From contig NC_091971.1 of the NCBI RefSeq assembly GCF_036711975.1, positions 30,511,501-30,575,500 of the forward strand: a stretch of 64,000 nucleotides of DNA. Direction: 5' to 3'. A program made the translations under genes and the position numbers. Numbering within the stretch: position 1 is the first letter of the stretch; each line of letters begins with the position of its first letter. Source of the DNA: Onthophagus taurus (taxonomy: Eukaryota; Arthropoda; Insecta; Coleoptera; Scarabaeidae). The notes under the pieces are model-generated. The model had not been told where the DNA came from and did no database searches. It was given only the letters and a program-made list of their open reading frames with translations. Below are positions 63,259 to 64,000 of the stretch, in pieces.

Positions 63259-64000
63259 GATAATAATAATAATAATAATATATATCTTTATTGCCCAACA
63301 AAGTACCAATTACAGGACAATATTATTCTACACAGAAAAACAAACTTACATTAACACAAGAATCAATTAAACACTAAGAGAAAACATTGCAATCGTCTTT
63401 TAGGTTTACAAGCCTGCACATTCTTTGTAGCGGAGCGCTAGCCCGCACGTTGGTTCTACTATTCTTCAAATAAGACACAGCTGTATCGGGTAGCGTGGCT
63501 GGGTACACTGAAGTTAATGCAAGAGAGTAACCAGTTACAATCCGTTTCACCACTCACCAGTTTTATAATAAATCTAACGTCGAGATCATCCCTTCGAGTG
63601 TCAAGCGACGAAAAATGATGACTTTGCAACAAAGATTGGTAGTGCCACGAACAGGATAAGCTCCATCCACACGAAAGGAAAGATACTTTAAAAACCTTTT
63701 TTGAATTCTCTCCGTGAATAAACGTGAAGTCGGAGTACAAAGCCAAGCATCCTCGCAGCACAGGAAGCGACATCCTCTACGTGCGGTAAAAATGGTAGTC
63801 TGTTATCAAAAGTTACTCCCAGATCTCAGATAGAAATCAACTTAAGCAGAGAGATTCCACCTATACAGTAGGATGAACGGATTGCGTAAATGTGACAGCA
63901 CTACATTTCTCCACATTAAACCTGAGCTGATTACGATTGCACCATTCCACCAAGATATCAAGACCCGACTGCATCGAAGCCACGTCTTCATCCGAGATCA
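63259..64000 (-). mobile_element. Non-LTR retrotransposon 3' end with (ATT)n tail, runs off the window
   Basis: On the minus strand the RT C-terminal part reads DILVEWCNRNQLRFNVEKCS (near 63900-63960) and, in other frames, TPRIQKRFLKYLSFRVDG and LVSGETDCNWLLSCINFSVP. It then ends in a UTR with AATAAAGATATATATTATT and ATT repeats (63259-63282). Its 5' part lies beyond the window. It inserted into the retrotransposon fragment at 62996-63258. Confidence 0.65.

Overview
This window is nuclear DNA from an AT-rich animal genome, almost certainly an insect (a beetle is plausible but unproven). Short spliced introns, an ecdysteroid/CHK-kinase-like gene typical of insects, and dense Tc1/mariner, piggyBac, hAT, Jockey/I/R1-like, Ty3/gypsy and Penelope-like debris point this way. 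No bacterial operon, rRNA, tRNA or CRISPR was seen.

Host genes occupy 1.8-42 kb. In order: a three-exon PIH1-family dynein assembly factor (DNAAF6/PIH1D3-like, 1864-2567, +); a five-exon cysteine-rich secretory protein with CAP and CRISP domains (3348-20346, +) whose introns 1 and 4 are swollen by transposons; a four-exon PP2A activator PTPA (20576-40463, -) whose last exon lies 18.6 kb from the third; a two-exon EcKinase/CHK-like gene (27856-29131, +) nested antisense inside that PTPA intron; and a four-exon NDUFAF3-like complex I assembly factor (41132-41894, +) divergent from PTPA. CRISP and PTPA converge tail to tail, 229 bp apart.

The rest is transposon sediment. Intron 1 of the CRISP gene holds two Tc1 remnants, an ACCGGTAT element, a CCTAGG-rich MITE, a Penelope-like fragment and a 1.2-kb polypyrimidine tract; intron 4 holds hAT and piggyBac remnants. 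The PTPA intron holds several non-LTR retrotransposons, hAT remnants, Penelope-like inverted units and a foldback built of 155-bp tandem repeats. From 42.7 to 51.6 kb there is a Russian-doll nest of mariner-like palindromic elements, each bounded by TA. Two mutated copies of one piggyBac transposon lie in opposite orientation (46432-48795 and 52351-54703). From 54.7 to 64 kb come a long-armed foldback, a gypsy pol remnant, a 5'-truncated Jockey-like element with a 12-bp target duplication, and pieces of a second piggyBac family.

The most notable signals are four hammerhead-ribozyme-like motifs with one shared layout (550, 10120, 32069, 35936), one of them next to a Penelope-like coding fragment; the palindromic mariner nest; the 155-bp foldback; and an 82-bp TTAA MITE that can be proved by empty sites elsewhere in the same window.
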